A stretch of 18,168 bases of DNA from an uncultured beta proteobacterium (GTDB lineage: Bacteria > Pseudomonadota > Gammaproteobacteria > Burkholderiales > Rhodocyclaceae), in NCBI GenBank assembly GCA_903917505.1, contig CAIXAY010000287.1, forward strand, positions 1 to 18,168. The letters run 5' to 3'. How positions within the stretch are numbered: the first letter of the stretch is position 1; the number at the start of each line of letters is the position of its first letter. Position numbers and translations under genes: made by a program. The notes below the pieces were generated by a model. It was given only the letters and a program-made list of their open reading frames with translations, ran no database searches and had not been told where the DNA came from. Positions 1 to 6,724 of the stretch are shown here, in pieces.

Positions 1-215
1 CGCGCAGCCGGCCCGAAGATGTGGGTGTGGGTGTCGCAGGAACCCGGTGGCGCCTTGTATTTCGGCGTTTTCGTATTGCGGTCGGGCGGTGAGATCATCG
101 GGATGACTTTCGCCGGCGCCGCGTCGCCGTCCGCCGCCCGGCTGTTCGTGACACCCGCCGCAAGGGCGGCGCCGAAGACGCCAGCCATCGTGTTCAACGC
201 ATCTCGTCTTTTCAT
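1..215 (-). CDS. Tat-exported amidohydrolase, N-terminal fragment (runs off the window)
   Basis: Reading the minus strand from the ATG at 215 gives 71 codons that remain open at the window edge. The protein starts MKRRDAL followed by an Ala/Gly-rich hydrophobic stretch, which fits a twin-arginine export signal. Around residues 62-69 it reads CDTHTHIFGP. That HxH motif with the HIFGP continuation is typical of metal-dependent amidohydrolases of the 2-pyrone-4,6-dicarboxylate lactonase type, where the two His bind the active-site metal. A GGGAG ribosome-binding site lies 5 bases upstream of the ATG. The rest of the barrel is outside the window, so the substrate cannot be named. The family and periplasmic location are inferred from these motifs. 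Confidence 0.72.
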   Translation of the reverse strand, partial: MKRRDALNTMAGVFGAALAAGVTNSRAADGDAAPAKVIPMISPPDRNTKTPKYKAPPGSCDTHTHIFGPAA

Positions 216-504
216 GATGTCTCCCGACCCGCTCGATTGACTGTCGCCTGGCGAGGCAGCCGACAGGCACACGCATGGGGCGAACTCTACGCTTACTGCC
301 ATTGGCCGGAAAGGGCACAAGCATATAGCAGATAGTTCCAAACGCTATAGCTGCGTTCCCCGCGCCGCCGGATTTTTGGAGGCCGAAGTGGGACGCCGCC
401 ATCTCCGGGAACGCCTCCTCGGCAGCCAACTCGGATAAACTATCAGCCGGTCGCAGCGATGCCGCGCCCGCCGCTTATCGTCAACGTTCACAGGAGTCGC
501 GATC
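216..504. other. Divergent intergenic region between amidohydrolase and tautomerase
   Basis: About 290 bases separate the two divergent start codons. I see no convincing reading frame or RNA gene here. It presumably carries promoters for both directions, but I could not pick a clear -35/-10 pair. An AGGAG ribosome-binding site sits just before the tautomerase ATG at 505. Confidence 0.4.
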
Positions 505-732
505 ATGCCTTATGTCAATATCAGGATTACCGACGAGGGTGTCACCTCCGAACAAAAAGCGAAACTCATCGAAGGCGCCACCCGGCTTCTGGTCGATGTT
601 CTCGGCAAGAATCCGGCAACCACCGTCGTCGTCATCGACGAGGTCAAGACCGACAACTGGGGTATCGCCGGCGAACAGGTGACCTCGATCAGAAAGCGCA
701 GCGCCGCAGCCAAGGCCGCAGGCAAAGCCTAG
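505..732 (+). CDS. 4-oxalocrotonate tautomerase family protein
   Basis: This 75-residue protein begins MPYVNIRIT, so removing Met exposes the N-terminal Pro that is the catalytic base in the tautomerase superfamily. The length and the NWGIAGE segment (about residues 50-56 of the mature chain) match the 4-OT family, which normally acts as a small cytosolic oligomer on 2-hydroxymuconate-like substrates. The Arg at mature positions 11 and 39 of classical 4-OT are not seen: the aligned positions are Gly/Val and Val. The substrate may therefore differ from 2-hydroxymuconate. The C-terminus carries a Lys/Ala-rich tail. AGGAG lies about 8 bases before the ATG. It leads a short cluster with the KTSC gene 14 bases downstream. 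Confidence 0.9.
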   Translation: MPYVNIRITDEGVTSEQKAKLIEGATRLLVDVLGKNPATTVVVIDEVKTDNWGIAGEQVTSIRKRSAAAKAAGKA

Positions 733-746
733 CGCGGGAGGCGGCC

Positions 747-1007
747 ATGGAAATGAAGCGCATCAATTCCGGGAAACTGCGCGGCGTCGGCTATGACCCG
801 CGCCAGCGCATCCTGCGTGTCGAGTTCGACGACGGCAGCGTGATCGACTATGCGGGTGTCGGCGACGAAATCTGGCGCCGGCTGTCGACCTCGGGGTCGG
901 CGTGGAGCTATTACCGCGACAACGTCGAAGAGGAATTCTCCGGCTGCAAGGCTGCCGCGAGTTCCGAGAAGAAAGCCAATCCGCTCGACGAATTGTTCAA
1001 GAAATAG
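747..1007 (+). CDS. KTSC domain-containing protein
   Basis: An 86-residue protein preceded by GGGAGG. It contains the compact KTSC pattern: a Ser near the N-terminus, then VGYDP, a hydrophobic strand (ILRVEFDDG) followed by a Tyr-containing strand (SVIDYAGV), and a C-terminal WSYYRDNV segment where the family usually has YFN..IR. KTSC domains occur alone or attached to lysyl-tRNA synthetase-like or nucleic-acid-related proteins, and their function is not well defined. The tail (about residues 66-86) is Lys/Glu-rich and probably flexible. It starts 14 bases after the tautomerase stop, so the two are probably co-transcribed. The start at 747 is chosen for its ribosome-binding site. A longer frame back to 459 would overlap the tautomerase and is rejected. 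Confidence 0.85.
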   Translation: MEMKRINSGKLRGVGYDPRQRILRVEFDDGSVIDYAGVGDEIWRRLSTSGSAWSYYRDNVEEEFSGCKAAASSEKKANPLDELFKK

Positions 1008-1045
1008 CGAATGGCCGGAATCTGAACGGCTGAAGGAGCATGACC

Positions 1046-1603
1046 ATGTGGATGTTTGTTTGCGGCCTCGCGCTTTTCTTCGCCCTGCATTTCGCAACCG
1101 CGACGCCGGTCGTGCGCAACAGGCTCGTGGCGGCGATCGGGGCAAACGCCTGGAAGGGCCTGGTGGCGCTCGGCTCGCTGGCGGCGGTCGCGCTGATTTG
1201 CAGCGGCTGGAAATACGCGCCGAACACGCCGCTGTTTGCCGCCAGCCCGCTGGCGATCCGTCTGGCACCCGTGCTGGTCACCGTCGCGCTGATGCTGTTC
1301 GTGATCGGCGGCGGCAACCTCAAGGGACACATTCGCCGCAGCCTGCACCACCCGATGCTGGTCGGCGTGATCCTCTGGTCGGGCACCCACCTGCTGGCCA
1401 ACGGCGGCTTGCGCGAAACCGTGCTGTTCGGCTCGTTCCTGCTGTTCGCCGTATACGCGTTGTGCTCGCTCCTGCTGGCGGGCAAACGCGCCACCTTCGA
1501 CCCGGCCTGGAAGTTTGATGTTATTGGCATCGGCATCGGATTGTTCGTCGCCATCGGCGTGATGCACAGCCACAAGTGGTTGTTCGGCGTCGCCGTCTTC
1601 TGA
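1046..1603 (+). CDS. NnrU family integral membrane protein
   Basis: A 185-residue, very hydrophobic protein with about five predicted membrane spans (around residues 1-15, 40-58, 72-90, 105-135 and 158-180). The segment HHPMLVGVILWSGTHLLANGG is characteristic of the NnrU family, which is linked to nitrite/nitric-oxide reduction clusters in denitrifiers. The molecular role of NnrU is unsettled, and no other denitrification gene is visible here. Two ATGs lie in frame. AAGGAG at 1033-1038 is only 1 base from the ATG at 1040 but 7 bases from the ATG at 1046, so I place the start at 1046. It follows the KTSC gene by 38 bases and converges on the DUF3750 gene. Confidence 0.85.
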   Translation: MWMFVCGLALFFALHFATATPVVRNRLVAAIGANAWKGLVALGSLAAVALICSGWKYAPNTPLFAASPLAIRLAPVLVTVALMLFVIGGGNLKGHIRRSLHHPMLVGVILWSGTHLLANGGLRETVLFGSFLLFAVYALCSLLLAGKRATFDPAWKFDVIGIGIGLFVAIGVMHSHKWLFGVAVF

Positions 1604-1638
1604 AAACGCCGGGCAGGGAATACGAACCGGCGCGTGAT

Positions 1639-2421
1639 TTATTGGCTCGCGCTCTTGCCCGACAGCGTCGTGTCGTCCATTCCGAGGCGCCCGATAAACG
1701 GCAGGCGCAGGCCTGGGGTGTTAAAGTCGAGGCCGAAATCGAGGCCCAGGATGTTTATCTCGATGCCTTCCTCGGACCCGACGCTGAGCCCCAACAGGCC
1801 GAGCAGCGAAACTTGCCAGCCATGCCCGGTCGGCGACATCCCGAGCGGATCGCTGAGCGCACGATAATCCTTGCCGATGGCGTTGGCCGGCAGATCGAGC
1901 CGCAAATCGGGAACCTCGCGTCCGATGTGGGCGAGAAAGGTGTTGCTGTTGGGCCCGGGATAGCTGCGGTAGGTATCGGCATACGGATAGCTTTTTATCG
2001 CCGCCTCGATCCGCACGATCATCGCGTCGACGCCCTCGCCCCGCTGGTCGACGAGGAGTTTCGGCTGCGCGCCATACCACAGCCCGTCGGGCAGCGCGTA
2101 GTTGCGCTGCACGACATCCGTGCCGCGCCAGCCGACCACCTCATAGCGCGTGTAGGCGGTTTCGCCCCGACGCTTGAAGATGATCCATGGATGCACCGCG
2201 AAAAGCCCGCGCCAGCCATAGGTCGAGGCCGCGTACACCTGAACGATGGCCGTATCGGCGAACCGGACCGGATCGGGGGCGATTCCCGCCGAGTGCCGTG
2301 GCGCGGTGGCCCAGCTGCGATTTTCCGCGCCGCCGCTCAACGAGACCTCGGCAAGGCTGAGGCCGAAGGACAGACTCAGGACGACGGCAAAACCCAGGGT
2401 GATGCGGCTTTTGACTTTCAT
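1639..2421 (-). CDS. DUF3750 family protein, probably exported
   Basis: A 260-residue protein starting MKVKSRITLGFAVVLSLSFG, a Sec-type signal peptide or N-terminal anchor. The core has features I associate with DUF3750: GWRGLFAVHPWIIFK (about residues 67-81), TRYEVVGWRGTD, and later YRSYPGPNSNTFLAHIGREVP with a conserved Pro-Asn-Ser-Asn-Thr stretch. The function of the family is unknown. I chose the start at 2421 because GGGGAAG precedes it and the signal peptide begins there. The frame is open back to 2520 but that extension looks non-coding. The gene is convergent with the NnrU gene, leaving 35 bases between the stops. Confidence 0.82.
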   Translation of the reverse strand: MKVKSRITLGFAVVLSLSFGLSLAEVSLSGGAENRSWATAPRHSAGIAPDPVRFADTAIVQVYAASTYGWRGLFAVHPWIIFKRRGETAYTRYEVVGWRGTDVVQRNYALPDGLWYGAQPKLLVDQRGEGVDAMIVRIEAAIKSYPYADTYRSYPGPNSNTFLAHIGREVPDLRLDLPANAIGKDYRALSDPLGMSPTGHGWQVSLLGLLGLSVGSEEGIEINILGLDFGLDFNTPGLRLPFIGRLGMDDTTLSGKSASQ

Positions 2422-2954
2422 GCTTCCCCGTAATGTGAGGGACCGATTGAGCAGTTTGCCATTCCAGGCGAATAACAGGATGCAGCGAGGAACGCTTAGG
2501 ATAACGCATTGACCGGACAAATCGGCGAAAGATCAATTGACCGTTTCTTGCGCCTCATCAACTGTAATTTCGCTAGGCGGCACACCTGTCGAATCGTATC
2601 CTGCCGTATTGACACCCCGGGTCACGCCATACGCCGGGCACCGGTTGCTGCGCGCTGACGGACACCGTTGAACTGACCCGGCACGTGGCCGAAGCCGGCT
2701 GCGCCGGCGTGCCGATGCTGACTCCCGGCCGCCCCGCGGAATGACGCCGGGCGCCACGGGCCGAACTTTGCACAGCCCCTTTCGCGCGTTAAACTGCATG
2801 ACCGCCGGATAGGAAAAGCAACCGTTGCCATCGCGGCGGCGACTGCTTCCCGGCAGGGCCGGCACAGGCCGCCGTTCGAATCGTCCGGCGACGACCCACC
2901 GCCTGAAAAAAATTATTTAAGCGACGCAATTTTCCAAACTTCGAAGGACTAATC
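2422..2954. other. 533-base gap between DUF3750 and GST genes
   Basis: No intact gene is convincing here. Long open frames on the minus strand (for example 2533-2865) have no family resemblance, no good ribosome-binding site, and Arg/Ala-rich compositions typical of shadow frames in GC-rich DNA. The middle holds a decayed DapA-family fragment on the plus strand, listed separately. The last 50 bases become AT-rich (around 2907-2942), which suits a promoter for the GST gene, and AAGGA precedes its ATG. Confidence 0.5.
2637..2744 (+). pseudogene. Decayed fragment of a dihydrodipicolinate synthase (DapA) family gene
   Basis: This plus-strand frame encodes about 35 residues before a TGA at 2742. 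They contain ALTDTVELTRH followed by EAGCAGVPMLTP. That matches the segment around residues 75-110 of DapA-family aldolases, where a GTG-turn precedes a helix with TRHA and a strand GCAGVLMLPP. Neither the upstream catalytic region nor the downstream Schiff-base Lys region is recognisable on either side, so this is a short relic, not a gene. The match is made by memory of the family. It is quite specific, but the fragment is short. Confidence 0.55.
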
Positions 2955-3647
2955 ATGATCAAGATTTTTTTCCATCCCTCCCCCAATCCGCTGAAAGTCG
3001 CCCTCTTCCTTGAAGAGGCCCAATTGCCTTACGAACTGGTCGTAACCGACACGCGCAAGGGCGATCAGCACAAGCCGGAATTCCTGAAGATCAACCCCAA
3101 TGCGAAAACGCCGGCCATCCTCGACGGCGACGTCCGGGTCTTCGACAGCAATGCGATACTGCTTTATCTCGCAGCGAAACACCAAGTGTTCCTGTCGGCC
3201 GACACCGAGGAAGACAAGGCGGAGACGCTGTCCTGGCTGATGTTCGTGGCCTCCGGCATCGGGCCCTATTGTGGCCAGGCGGTGCACTTCAAGCGCTACG
3301 CGCCCGAGCCGATCGAGTATGCGATCAACCGTTACGACTTCGAAGCGTGGCGCCATTGGAACATCATCAACGAGCATCTGGCGACCCGCACTTACATGGT
3401 GGGAAACAAGTACAGCATCGTCGATATGGCGGTCTGGGGCTGGGCGAGGGCGATTCCCTTCGCGCTCGACGGCGCCGAATCCTATGACAAGCTGCCCAAC
3501 GTCAAGCGCCTGTTCGATGAAATCAACGCCCGCCCCGCCGCGCAGCGCGCCGAAGCCATCAAGACCCAGCACGTCTTCAAGACCGAAGTGGATGACGACG
3601 CGCGCAAGAATCTCTTCCCGCAGAATGCGCGCCTGGCCAAGAAATAA
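2955..3647 (+). CDS. Glutathione S-transferase family protein
   Basis: A 230-residue cytosolic protein with a thioredoxin-like N-domain (about residues 1-80) and an all-helical C-domain (about 90-215). Diagnostic features are FFHPSPNPLKV at the N-terminus (glutathione-activating Ser/Asn region), the cis-Pro motif NPNAKTPAILDG, and DSNAILLYL, where the family usually has ESxAI and which binds the gamma-glutamyl part of glutathione. The C-domain segment GPYCGQAVHFKRYAPE resembles YghU/YfcG-type (nu-class-like) enzymes, which often act as disulfide-bond oxidoreductases. The substrate is not inferable. AAGGA lies 7 bases upstream of the ATG. It appears monocistronic, and its stop is 19 bases from the stop of a convergent gene. 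Confidence 0.9.
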   Translation: MIKIFFHPSPNPLKVALFLEEAQLPYELVVTDTRKGDQHKPEFLKINPNAKTPAILDGDVRVFDSNAILLYLAAKHQVFLSADTEEDKAETLSWLMFVASGIGPYCGQAVHFKRYAPEPIEYAINRYDFEAWRHWNIINEHLATRTYMVGNKYSIVDMAVWGWARAIPFALDGAESYDKLPNVKRLFDEINARPAAQRAEAIKTQHVFKTEVDDDARKNLFPQNARLAKK

Positions 3648-3666
3648 TTGGCGCTGAGGCCGGCGC

Positions 3667-4254
3667 TCAGGCCGGCTGTACCCCGATGTGGTAGAGGCCC
3701 CAGGGGCATTGCGCAAAACGTTCATTGACCGGCTTGCGCGCCATTTCGGGGATGCGGTCCGCATCGTAGACGGCCCACAGCGGCCCCAGGCCGCCGATCG
3801 CCAGCGGCACGCCGTCGATGTGGGTGGCGACGATGAAGCGTCGCGCCCGCAGCTCGGCCATTGTCATGACCGGCGCATAACCATCGATGGCCCGCAGCGC
3901 GAGGCTCGTTTGGCCGATGGCATCAGCGCCGGCGGCCTTGAGCACTTCGCCGAGCAGCGGACCGCGCAAGGCATGCGGCATGGCGTCGTACTCGAGCGTC
4001 GGCCTGATCGTCATTTGGCCAAGCGCGGCCAGGGCGGCAAGATCGAAAGTGAAAGCGCGATCGAACTGCAGACCGTGCCGCGCCATCAACTGATCGAGCA
4101 CCTTGTCGCGCGGCCCACGGTTGCCGTGACGGATCGCGCCGGTGACCGTCAGCACCGTCGCGCCGGCTGCCGGCGTGCCGGCCAGCGCGCGCGCCGACGC
4201 GCCGAGCGCGGGAGCGCCAAGCGCCGCAGCACAAAGAAACCGACGTCTGTCCAT
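3667..4254 (-). CDS. Tat-exported molybdopterin-binding-fold protein (SUOX-like)
   Basis: A 195-residue protein starting MDRRRFLCAAALGAPALG, a clear twin-arginine signal, so it is exported folded to the periplasm. The remainder resembles the short oxidoreductase molybdopterin-binding domain family: a strand with LTVTGAI, then FDLAALAAL, MPHALRGPLLGEVLKAAGA, RAIDGYAPVMTMAEL, and GPLWAVYDAD near the end. I see no Cys in the part where sulfite oxidase ligates molybdenum; the only mature-chain Cys is near the C-terminus (FAQCPWG). It may bind a cofactor differently or not at all. The start at 4254 is chosen for the Tat signal, since the frame is open much farther upstream into the neighbouring gene. 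It is the last gene of a four-gene minus-strand cluster. Confidence 0.78.
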   Translation of the reverse strand: MDRRRFLCAAALGAPALGASARALAGTPAAGATVLTVTGAIRHGNRGPRDKVLDQLMARHGLQFDRAFTFDLAALAALGQMTIRPTLEYDAMPHALRGPLLGEVLKAAGADAIGQTSLALRAIDGYAPVMTMAELRARRFIVATHIDGVPLAIGGLGPLWAVYDADRIPEMARKPVNERFAQCPWGLYHIGVQPA

Positions 4255-4303
4255 AAGCCCTCCGCAATGGTTGTCGACGCCTTGGACAGCGTCGCGGCCC
4301 GCC

Positions 4304-4894
4304 TTACGCCCGCGCCGCGCGCCACGCGGCCGCGAAGGCCAGCGCGTCGGGCAGGAACAGCCTGAAGTCGGCGGCGAAGCCTTCGGCGTCGGCGAGGAAT
4401 TCCTCGATGCCTCCGGCGAGCGGATTGGCGCGCTTGAGGCGATGCACCGCCATCCGGTCGATCGCCTGCCCGACCGCCGCGACGCTGCGGTACGAGCCAA
4501 GCCAGTCGCGCGTGCGCATCCGGGTCGCCACCTCGCGCGCTGCTTGCGGCAGCGGGCCGGAATAATCCTCGAGCAAGGCATAGAGCCGCGCCGTGTACTC
4601 CTCGAGCGTGCCGCTGCCGTGCATCGCCCAGTCGCGGGCGAGCAGGTGATCGTAGAAAAGATCGACGAGGACGCCGCCGACGCGACGGCGCGCGGTGCTG
4701 ATGCGCGCGCGACTCGCGGCGAAGGCCGGATGCCGGTCGGCGTAGCTGTCGATCGCGCGGTGCAGCACCACGCCGGCGGCAAGATCCGGCATGAGGCCTG
4801 CCGGCAGGTAACCCTTGACGAAATCGCCGAGCACGCCGCCGATCCGGTCGGCGTCGGCGTGGCCGGCGAGCAAGGCATGGGCCAGAAAGTTCAT
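4304..4894 (-). CDS. acpH: ACP phosphodiesterase family protein (AcpH-like)
   Basis: A 196-residue protein, close to the size of E. coli AcpH. Family features are the start MNFLAHALLAG, GDFVKGYLP (acidic metal ligand), LHRAIDSYADRHP (His/Asp ligands of the HD-like fold) and VDLFYDHLLARDW. The enzyme removes the 4'-phosphopantetheine arm from holo-acyl carrier protein in the cytosol. Related family members may act on other substrates, so the exact reaction is inferred. The start at 4894 is chosen because the family sequence begins there; the frame continues upstream to 4984 but would overlap the DUF2164 gene. It lies 25 bases after the DUF2164 stop and 49 bases before the Tat-exported gene. 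Confidence 0.82.
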   Translation of the reverse strand: MNFLAHALLAGHADADRIGGVLGDFVKGYLPAGLMPDLAAGVVLHRAIDSYADRHPAFAASRARISTARRRVGGVLVDLFYDHLLARDWAMHGSGTLEEYTARLYALLEDYSGPLPQAAREVATRMRTRDWLGSYRSVAAVGQAIDRMAVHRLKRANPLAGGIEEFLADAEGFAADFRLFLPDALAFAAAWRAARA

Positions 4895-4919
4895 GGCGGA
4901 ATCCGACCGGCGGTGTCGC

Positions 4920-5189
4920 TCATGCTTTCTTCGAACGCGCCGCCCTCTTCCAGTACTGGAAGGGCTCTTCGTAGATCTCGGCATCGACGTCGAGGACGCG
5001 CGCCTGCAACCGCGCCTGCACGTCGGCGACCGCCTTGTTGTAGACCAGCGGGCCGACTTCGTCGATGAAGAAATTGAGCAGCGAATCGGCCGTCATGTTG
5101 CCGATCTCCTCGTCCATGTGCCTGGCGAAATAGCGCTGCAGCGAAGCGATGGCCTGCTGGCGCGCTTTCTTGCTGATGTCGATGCCCAT
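4920..5189 (-). CDS. DUF2164 family protein
   Basis: An 89-residue, probably cytosolic, helical protein. The pattern of an N-terminal helix with AIASLQRYFARHMDEEIG, then LLNFFIDEVGPLVYNKAVADVQ, is typical of DUF2164, a family of small proteins without known function. The C-terminus ends in a basic stretch (KRAARSKKA). It begins 10 bases after the stop of the LysE-type gene and precedes acpH by 25 bases, so it is most likely translated from one operon mRNA. GAGGGG occurs just upstream of the ATG. Confidence 0.82.
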   Translation of the reverse strand: MGIDISKKARQQAIASLQRYFARHMDEEIGNMTADSLLNFFIDEVGPLVYNKAVADVQARLQARVLDVDAEIYEEPFQYWKRAARSKKA

Positions 5190-5199
5190 GTCATTCCCC

Positions 5200-5823
5200 T
5201 CAGGCTTGGCGCAGGGATGAAGCCGCGAGGCCCAGGCCCAGGGTCACCAGAACCGCGCCGATGCCGCGCTCGACAAGATGCCGGAAGGACGCGACGAAGC
5301 GCCGCGCCGCCTGCGAGGAGAAGGCGTAGGCGACCAGGGCGAACCACGCCAGATGAGCCAGCGACATGAAGACGCCGTAGCCGAACTGCGTGACGAGCGG
5401 CGTGCGCGGGCCGATCACCTGGGTGAATAGCGCGACGACGAACAGCGTCGTTTTCGGATTCAGGGCATTGGTCAGGAAGCCGGTGCGCAGCGCCGCCCGG
5501 TCGGTCAGCGGCGCGGCGGCTTTGGCCTGCGGCGCGGCGTCGGACTTCTTCGCCCGCAGCATGGTGATGCCGAGGTAGACGAGATAGGCGGCGCCAGCGA
5601 ACTTGATGGCATTGAACAGCAGAATCGATCGGGCGATGAGCAACCCGATGCCAGCCATCGAATAGGCCACGTGCACCCAGACGCCCAGCGCGATGCCGAA
5701 CGCCGTCAGCACGCCGGCGCGACGCGAGAGGATCATGCTGTTGCGGCTGACCATCGCGAAATCCGCGCCCGGGCTGACGACGGCGAGAATGGTGATGGTG
5801 GCGACGCTGAGCGCTTCTATCAT
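5200..5823 (-). CDS. LysE/RhtB family amino-acid exporter (first of a divergent pair)
   Basis: A 207-residue inner-membrane protein with about six hydrophobic segments. The N-terminal motif SPGADFAMVSRNS is the LysE/RhtB signature (normally PGP/PGAD). ALNPKTTLF in the middle matches the conserved NPK motif of the second half. A charged, Ala-rich loop (about residues 95-115) separates the two halves. The family exports amino acids or derivatives by proton antiport; the substrate cannot be told. This is the promoter-proximal gene of the minus-strand cluster with DUF2164, acpH and the Tat-exported protein. It is divergent from a second LysE-family gene 168 bases away. Confidence 0.87.
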   Translation of the reverse strand: MIEALSVATITILAVVSPGADFAMVSRNSMILSRRAGVLTAFGIALGVWVHVAYSMAGIGLLIARSILLFNAIKFAGAAYLVYLGITMLRAKKSDAAPQAKAAAPLTDRAALRTGFLTNALNPKTTLFVVALFTQVIGPRTPLVTQFGYGVFMSLAHLAWFALVAYAFSSQAARRFVASFRHLVERGIGAVLVTLGLGLAASSLRQA

Positions 5824-5991
5824 GTCTTGTCGGCCGGGCGGCGAAAGAAACGAATGCTACACCGCTTGCGGTCGCTGCGGCCACCGCGGCCGCCCGCCAG
5901 TGTGTTAGGCTGGCGCAAATAATCGAGAAGCGGGCGCTCGGTGCAGCGACCGCTGATGGCCGCTGCCGATGATCGCCGGCAAGACAAACCC

Positions 5992-6603
5992 ATGAGTGCC
6001 GCTGAATTGACCGCCCTGCTGCTGTTGTGCGCCGCTGCGAGCTTTACGCCCGGGCCCAACACCGCCCTGTCCACCGCGCTCGCCGCCAACCTCGGCTTCA
6101 GGCGCGCGCTGCGCTTCGCGCTGTCGGTGCCGGTCGGCTGGGGGCTCTTGTTCAGCTTGTGCGCCGGCGGTGTCGGCGCGATGGTCGTGGCCGTGCCGGC
6201 GCTGCATATCGGCATCCAGGCGTTCGGCGTCATCTACCTCTTGTGGCTGGCCTTCAATTTGCTGACCGTGAGCACCCTGGTCCAGGCCGACGGCGCGCAA
6301 CTCGATATCACCTTCATGCAAGGCGTGCTGCTGCAGTTTCTCAACATCAAGGTCTGGATGCTGGCGCTCACGGTGACCGGCGGCTGGCTCGCCGGCCGCG
6401 CCGACGCCAGCGCGCGCTTTGCCCTCATCCTGCCGCTGCTCGCCCTGTTCGGCCTGTTCAGCAACCTCGCCTACGCGCTCGCCGGCACGCTGCTGCGCGA
6501 GTGGCTGTCCGACCCCGGGCACGCCGGCCGCCGCCTGCGCTTGTTCAACTGCGGCATGGCCGCCGTTCTGGTGACGACCGCCGGCTGGATGGCGACCTTC
6601 TGA
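5992..6603 (+). CDS. LysE family translocator (second of the divergent pair)
   Basis: A 203-residue membrane protein with the LysE signature SFTPGPNTALSTALAANLGF at about residues 16-35, and NIKVWMLALTVTGGW in the second half where LysE proteins carry the N-x-K motif. About six membrane spans are visible. It is quite different in sequence from the divergent neighbour, so the two are not a recent duplication. I start it at the ATG at 5992, which places the conserved motif at the usual distance from the N-terminus. Alternative in-frame starts at 5941 and 5956 would add a polar leader unlike the family. The ribosome-binding site is weak. The substrate is unknown. Confidence 0.83.
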   Translation: MSAAELTALLLLCAAASFTPGPNTALSTALAANLGFRRALRFALSVPVGWGLLFSLCAGGVGAMVVAVPALHIGIQAFGVIYLLWLAFNLLTVSTLVQADGAQLDITFMQGVLLQFLNIKVWMLALTVTGGWLAGRADASARFALILPLLALFGLFSNLAYALAGTLLREWLSDPGHAGRRLRLFNCGMAAVLVTTAGWMATF

Positions 6604-6665
6604 AGGCGCGGCGGCCTTCGGCGACGAAATATTCGCGGTAAGATAGCGCGATGAATTCCGGATTT

Positions 6666-6695
6666 CGCTTGCGGCAACGGTCGTTGCCGCAAGCG
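6666..6695. repeat. Perfect 13-bp inverted repeat upstream of the SDR gene
   Basis: CGCTTGCGGCAAC and its exact reverse complement are separated by the four bases GGTC. The repeat lies 62 bases after the LysE-family stop and 29 bases before the SDR start. There is no T-run on either side, so it is not a classical rho-independent terminator. TAAGAT at about 6639-6644 is -10-like, so the hairpin could lie in the SDR 5' leader or act as an operator. The function is open. Confidence 0.6.
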
Positions 6696-6724
6696 CGATC
6701 GAACTTTGAACGGAGCTGACGCGC

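Noticed and set aside
19..240. 73-residue plus-strand frame at the left edge
   Set aside because: It is the shadow of the minus-strand amidohydrolase start, which has a Tat signal, a ribosome-binding site and an HxH motif.
459..1007. 182-residue frame covering the tautomerase region in another phase
   Set aside because: Its first half overlaps the well-supported tautomerase and reads as Arg/His-rich nonsense; only the part from 747 is a real gene (KTSC).
2533..2865. 110-residue open frame on the minus strand
   Set aside because: Arg/Ala-rich shadow composition, no ribosome-binding site, and the opposite strand holds a recognisable DapA-family relic.
3688..4365. Long plus-strand frames opposite the Tat-exported gene, and similar ones at 4142-5068 and 10252-11070
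   Set aside because: They mirror strong minus-strand genes in GC-rich DNA and have no family resemblance.
5200..6603. The two LysE-family genes as a tandem-inverted duplication
   Set aside because: Their sequences differ throughout apart from family motifs, so a recent duplication is not supported.
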